Shown piece after piece: positions 8,901-10,694 of a stretch of 10,694 bases of DNA. The notes under the pieces are model-generated. The model was not told where the DNA came from. It did no database searches and worked only from the letters and a program-made list of their open reading frames with translations. This stretch comes from Comamonadaceae bacterium (GTDB lineage: Bacteria > Pseudomonadota > Gammaproteobacteria > Burkholderiales > Burkholderiaceae_C), in the NCBI GenBank assembly GCA_021286965.1, contig JAJTBK010000110.1, positions 1 through 10,694 on the forward strand. Reading direction: 5' to 3'. How positions within the stretch are numbered: position 1 is the first letter of the stretch; each line of letters opens with the position of its first letter. The translations under genes and the position numbers were made by a program.

Positions 8901-8928
8901 GCACTCGGCGGATGTGGGGGGCGGACAT
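2977..8928 (-). CDS. Bacterial alpha-2-macroglobulin (thioester protease trap)
   Basis: Large periplasmic protease-trapping protein, the counterpart of E. coli YfhM, thought to protect the cell envelope together with PbpC. It has 1983 residues, clearly longer than the roughly 1650 of the E. coli protein. Residues 1-23 form a signal peptide, probably cut after AQA; the only Cys in a lipobox-like position is LATC, with a poor -1 residue. MG-type domains follow, with an MG2-like FDRTLLRAGETVSMKHV near residue 655. A glycine-rich flexible stretch near 1255 is a bait-region candidate. The alpha-2-macroglobulin domain includes LNDALTTFKIVAVADAS near 1300. The thioester motif CLEQ is C1489-Q1492. 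The C-terminus (AIKKTVTPV..., ITDPVPAGA, YEYLPKGTVKMEYTVR) fits the bacterial MG10 domain. The start at 8928 is chosen for the AGGAG site and signal peptide; the upstream in-frame extension to 9060 overlaps the neighbouring gene and has no plausible leader. Family is certain; the exact target proteases are unknown. Confidence 0.95.
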   Translation of the reverse strand: MSAPHIRRVLMALATCALGTAQALTLQQFSPQGEVAQIRQVVARFDGAAVNFGDPKAPAPVAVSCSDAEASQGQGRWTSEREWVFDFKADLPPGVRCTARVLPGFKSASGAVLAGATSYQFNSGGPFVQNILPGTYQRLDEEQFFVLQLNGPATLASVQANVWCVAEGVGERVPVRLIEGAQRTELLQAQGLDKRAAKAPLQFATLACNRRLSSGARVQLVYGKGVATPSGVANTVEKRFEYKVREPFLAEFSCERENAQAACLPIRPLRLSFNAPVARKLAEGVRLQSGQETLKPQFEGDGDASRDGDSVVTGLQFAAPLTAQTRFQLTLPKGFKDASGRALRNGDSFPLAVATGDLPPLAKFAAAPFGIVERFAEGPPSDKPPALLPVTLRNVEAALRVQGLQPGQVRTLQPQGDAEIIAWFRKVQRYDNYTIDRAQAQRDVKGPLPAVLDSERDYVQTRMVSLLAGQTGVKTLELPKPAGGDPRPFEVVGIPLPAGFHVVEIASQRLGAALLDERHGAGRTMVVRTSALVTNLGVHFKLGRENALAWVTSLDKGQPVAGALVRVSNCSGKELAQARTDAQGIARFEGLSPEPPSCGGDEGGQAYFVSARAENEGVPDMAFTWSDWQRGIEPWRFNVPTSSAPRPDEIAHTIFDRTLLRAGETVSMKHVLRSQNRQGFALPEGNPATLVITHVGSGQQYQQPLAWRRTATGGRSAESQFQIPPAAKLGLYQVELRGAHQSFDSGSFRVEEFRLPVLEGRVAPAEKKPLVRARAVPTDVQVNYVAGGGAANLPVRVSALVRGKYLQYPDYDAFSFNPPRERDAVANTHSDDEEATASQDSRVIADKLPVTLDKSGAGKVTVENVPAARAPQELLLEATYADPNGEVQTLRSTQTLWPAAVVAGIKTEGWVSAAQKVRFQALALDLSGKPLADVPMAVQAVARVTTSTRKRMVGGFYSYDNKTETRDLGTVCTGKSDSRGLVLCETQLKEAGEVELVATARDKDGNESQAASSVWVTRQGELWFGGEDHDRIDLLPEKKSYQSGETAKFQVRMPFRFATALVAVEREGIIDTRVLQLSGQDPTVALKIEEGWGPNVYVSVLALRGRLREVPWYSFFTWGYKAPRAWWTAFWYEGREYVAPTALVDLSKPAYRLGLAEIRVGTQAHQIDVKVAADKDAYPVRGKAQVTIQARLPNGKPAAGAEVALAAVDQALLELMPNQSWDLLGAMLQRRAWGVQTSTAQMEIIGRRHYGRKAVPAGGGGGRAQTRELLDTLLLWQPAIKLDANGEARVTVPLNDALTTFKIVAVADASTGLFGTGSTSIRATQDLQIISGLPPLVREDDQFRAQLTLRNTTKAAMKVEVAPRATLLTLEKQTVDIPAGEAREVAWTVTAPAQLGTTRAEAILWEIAARDTVAGAKDALKVSQRIIPAVPLTVQQATLVQVDGAFNLDVNPPADALPGRGGLKLALQPKLAEGLPGVRDWFANYPFACLEQKTSKAVGLRDAKLWQTVVAQLPTYLDGDGLAYYFPPRDGDANRGSDTLTAYLLAATHEAASVNPAFALPDEVRAPMERGLIAFVEGRIQRDFWSPRKDLDMRKLAAIEALSRYGKATGRMVSSITLAPNQWPTHSVIDWLNVLRRVPDVPERDKRLAEATQILKARLSYQGTKLIFSTEQDDYWWWLMQNGDVNTARLLLAVLDDPAWKADMGRLANGFISRQQGGAWHTTTANLWGGLALEKFSAQFEATPVAGTTKATMGGNASSVDWAKVERVKAGDATGALHQTTWFGAPAVPGNFKNNTMFLPWSKAGGKESLAVTHQGAGKPWLTLQSVAAIQLKAPFSAGYAIKKTVTPVEQASKSLPAGQYTRGDVLRVALEVTSTADMTWVAITDPVPAGATILGSGLGRDSEIATQGEKREGWGWPAFEERSFESFRSYYEYLPKGTVKMEYTVRLNNAGDFALPPSRVEALYAPEMFGEAPNARVRVLQP
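8569..8616. repeat. GATAGCT-type repeat module inside the alpha-2-macroglobulin gene
   Basis: On the plus strand this reads TTGATAGCTTGTAGCGCC, then CAGAGGCGGATTTGAA. It has the same 48-bp length and the same end motifs as the intergenic copy at 2922-2969. On the coding strand it specifies residues about 105-121 (FKSASGAVLAGATSYQF), keeping the frame open. The surrounding stretch of about 8525-8616 uses A/T-ending codons (AAA, ACA, CAA, AAT, ATT, TTG) unlike the rest of the gene. It may be an insertion or gene-conversion patch, or a chance resemblance. Confidence 0.45.
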
Positions 8929-8936
8929 GGTGGCTT

Positions 8937-8941
8937 CTCCT
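8937..8941 (-). promoter_or_regulatory. Ribosome binding site that sets the alpha-2-macroglobulin start
   Basis: AGGAG on the minus strand lies 8 nt before the ATG at 8928. This spacing, and the signal peptide that begins immediately, select this start over in-frame codons further upstream that fall inside the preceding gene. Confidence 0.75.
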
Positions 8942-8977
8942 GCGGTACGTTGTTTTTCTGGGGTGATCCTGGCGTGT

Positions 8978-9937
8978 TCAGGGGCGCTGCAGGTCGATGA
9001 TGGTGCGCCAGGCTTGGCGGTGTGCCCGCTCGCGCGCCCGCAGCTGCGCGGCGGGCTCATAGTGCACGTTCAGGCCGCAGGCCAGCAAGCGGGCGTGCAC
9101 CGGGGGCGTGTGCAGCAGCGCGGCCAGGGCCTTGCCGATGGGGGCCAGGGCGGCGGCGGGCGTGCCGTGCGGGGCGTAAAAACCGTAGAACGGCAGGCTG
9201 GCAATGGTGGGCAGGCCGAGCTCGGACAGCGTCGGCACCTCGGGCAGCACGGCCTGGCGAGGGCCGCCCTGCACGGCAACGAAGCGGATCTTGCCGGCGC
9301 AGTGGCTGTCGATGAAGTCGGGCACCGAGCCCAGGCCGGCAGCGATCTGGCCGCCCATCAGGTCCGACAGCAGCGGCGCGCCGCCCCGGTAGGGCACGAT
9401 CTCCAGTTCCAGGCCAACCTGCCGCCCCATCCACTGCGCCAAAAAATTGGGCACCGACAGCGCCGCCGGCACGCCGATCACGCCGTGGCCGCCGTGCTCG
9501 CGGCGCAGCCACTGCACGTACTCACGCCAGGAATGCGCCGGCGTGGCGGCCGCCAGTGCCAGGCCGTTGGCAAAGCTGCCAATGCCGGCCACCGGCTCCA
9601 GGTCGTGCTCGGGCGCAAAGCCCATGGCCGGCTGCAGCAGCGGCAGGATGGAGATGGTGTGGTCGTGCGAGAACAGCAGCGTGCGCCCATCCGGCGGCGC
9701 ATTTTTGAGCGCCAGCGCCGCATTCATGCCACCGGCGCCGGGGCGCACATCGAGCTCGACCGGCAGCCCCAGGTGCTGCTGCAGGCCGCCCTGCAGCAGG
9801 CTGGCAATGCCGTGCGTGGCCCCGCCCGGCGGAAAGCCCAGCAGGATGCGCAGCGGCCTGCCGCTGCGCGCCCAGACGGGCACGGCCGCCCAGGCGGCCA
9901 GGGCCTGCAGCAGATCACGGCGGCGCGCGCTCGGCAT
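8978..9937 (-). CDS. Bug/TctC-family tripartite tricarboxylate transporter receptor
   Basis: Periplasmic solute-binding protein of the Bug family, which captures carboxylates and related small acids for tripartite tricarboxylate transporters or for sensing. The protein is 319 aa, the usual length. The N-terminus (ARRRDLLQALAAWAAVPVWA) has a twin-arginine-like motif followed by a hydrophobic stretch, so Tat export is plausible. Family hallmarks are LLGFPPGGATH near residue 33, RPGAGGMNAALALKNAPPDG near 65-84, YRGGAPLLSDLMGGQI near 195-210 and VPTLSELGLP near 245. No transporter membrane subunits (TctA/TctB) are next to it, so it is an orphan receptor, as is common in Burkholderiales; its ligand cannot be told from sequence. 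It starts 21 nt after the argH stop and ends 49 nt before the alpha-2-macroglobulin start, so it is probably co-transcribed with both. The start ATG at 9937 has only a weak ribosome site. Confidence 0.92.
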   Translation of the reverse strand: MPSARRRDLLQALAAWAAVPVWARSGRPLRILLGFPPGGATHGIASLLQGGLQQHLGLPVELDVRPGAGGMNAALALKNAPPDGRTLLFSHDHTISILPLLQPAMGFAPEHDLEPVAGIGSFANGLALAAATPAHSWREYVQWLRREHGGHGVIGVPAALSVPNFLAQWMGRQVGLELEIVPYRGGAPLLSDLMGGQIAAGLGSVPDFIDSHCAGKIRFVAVQGGPRQAVLPEVPTLSELGLPTIASLPFYGFYAPHGTPAAALAPIGKALAALLHTPPVHARLLACGLNVHYEPAAQLRARERAHRQAWRTIIDLQRP

Positions 9938-9958
9938 GGGCGACAGGCGCTCTGGCTC

Positions 9959-10694
9959 TCAGCCGGCGAGGCGGGCGCGTTGGCGCGCCAGCTGCGCGCG
10001 CACCTGCGCGGGCGCCGTGCCGCCGAGGGTGTTGCGCGCGTTCAGCGAGCCGCGCAGGCTCAGGGCTTCGTACACGTCCTTCTCGATGCGGGGGTGGAAG
10101 CCCTGCAGCACGGCCAGCGGCAGCTCCGACAGGTCGCAGGCGTGCGAGGTGGCGGCCTTCACGGCGTGCGCCACGGTCTCGTGCGCGTCACGGAACGGCA
10201 GGCCCTTCTTCACCAGGTAGTCGGCCAGGTCGGTGGCGGTGGCGTAGCCTTTTTGCGCGGCTGCCTCCATCGCCTGGGCGTTGACGCGAATGCCGCCTTC
10301 CTTGGCGCCGGTGGCGGGGTTGACCTGGCCGCCGACCATCTCGGCGAAGATGCGCAGCGTGTCCTTGAGGGTATCGACGGTGTCGAACAGCGGCTCCTTG
10401 TCCTCCTGGTTGTCCTTGTTGTAGGCCAGGGGCTGGCCCTTCATCAGGGTGATGAGGCCCATCAGGTGGCCGACCACGCGCCCGGTCTTGCCGCGCGCCA
10501 GCTCGGGCACGTCGGGGTTCTTCTTCTGCGGCATGATCGAGCTGCCGGTGGTGAAGCGGTCGGCAATTTGGATGAAGCCGAAGTTCTGGCTCATCCAGAT
10601 GATGAGTTCCTCGCTCAGGCGGCTCACGTGCACCATGCACAGGCTGGCGGCGGCGGTGAATTCGATGGCGAAGTCGCGGTCGCTCACGGCGTCC
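9959..10694 (-). CDS. argH: Argininosuccinate lyase, C-terminal half (runs off the right edge)
   Basis: Cytoplasmic enzyme that splits argininosuccinate into arginine and fumarate, the last step of arginine synthesis. About 244 residues are present, of about 460 in the whole protein; the reading frame is open to the window edge ([12 protein letters not shown]..., matching the conserved DSVSDRD region), so the real start is outside. The superfamily signature [12 protein letters not shown] lies at 10546-10511 and carries the catalytic serine loop. [18 protein letters not shown] and [14 protein letters not shown] follow, as in E. coli ArgH. The C-terminal portion ([12 protein letters not shown]) is complete to the TGA at 9959-9961. 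It is the most upstream gene visible in the presumed argH-bug-alpha-2-macroglobulin unit. Confidence 0.97.
   Translation of the reverse strand, partial: DAVSDRDFAIEFTAAASLCMVHVSRLSEELIIWMSQNFGFIQIADRFTTGSSIMPQKKNPDVPELARGKTGRVVGHLMGLITLMKGQPLAYNKDNQEDKEPLFDTVDTLKDTLRIFAEMVGGQVNPATGAKEGGIRVNAQAMEAAAQKGYATATDLADYLVKKGLPFRDAHETVAHAVKAATSHACDLSELPLAVLQGFHPRIEKDVYEALSLRGSLNARNTLGGTAPAQVRAQLARQRARLAG

Noticed and set aside
5362..9000. A 1212-codon open frame on the plus strand antisense to the alpha-2-macroglobulin gene
   Set aside because: It is rich in R, H, A, G, L and Q with no recognisable domain and mirrors the GC-rich codon pattern of the real gene on the other strand; a long open frame is expected there.
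8929..9060. In-frame upstream extension of the alpha-2-macroglobulin protein
   Set aside because: It overlaps the end of the Bug gene, encodes a basic low-complexity stretch, and a good ribosome site plus signal peptide mark the start at 8928.

Overview
The window is high-GC DNA from a betaproteobacterium, most likely a Comamonadaceae member (Acidovorax-like). This rests on GC-rich third codon positions, a Bug-type periplasmic binding protein next to a housekeeping gene, and a short GATAGCT-bearing repeat that I associate with that family. No database search was possible, so the taxon is an inference.

All intact genes lie on the minus strand, so transcription runs from right to left. At the right edge is the C-terminal half of argH (argininosuccinate lyase). 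After a 21-nt gap comes a Bug/TctC-family solute receptor with a Tat-like leader, and 49 nt later a very large bacterial alpha-2-macroglobulin (about 1983 aa, CLEQ thioester). These three look like one transcription unit. Further left, and also on the minus strand, is a two-domain methylglyoxal synthase homologue (mgsA). Its stop codon overlaps the start of pbpC (penicillin-binding protein 1C), which runs off the left edge.

The only plus-strand material lies at about 2145-2976, between the alpha-2-macroglobulin gene and mgsA. It is a scar made of two unrelated gene fragments. The first is a piece of a DUF1016 (YhcG-type PDDEXK nuclease) N-terminal domain. It is joined out of frame to the C-terminal part of an Apea-like HEPN protein that keeps its RNQLMH ribonuclease-type motif. 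A hairpin with a T-tract follows and could end plus-strand transcription.

Alpha-2-macroglobulin and PbpC are a known bacterial partnership: a periplasmic protease trap and a peptidoglycan synthase, often encoded side by side. Here the pair is kept but split by mgsA and by the decayed nuclease/HEPN cassette. The points most worth a second look are this chimeric scar, the tandem methylglyoxal synthase with a degenerate N-terminal domain, and a 48-bp repeat-like module inside the alpha-2-macroglobulin coding sequence that matches the length of the module in the intergenic terminator. I saw no tRNA, rRNA, CRISPR array or complete insertion sequence.
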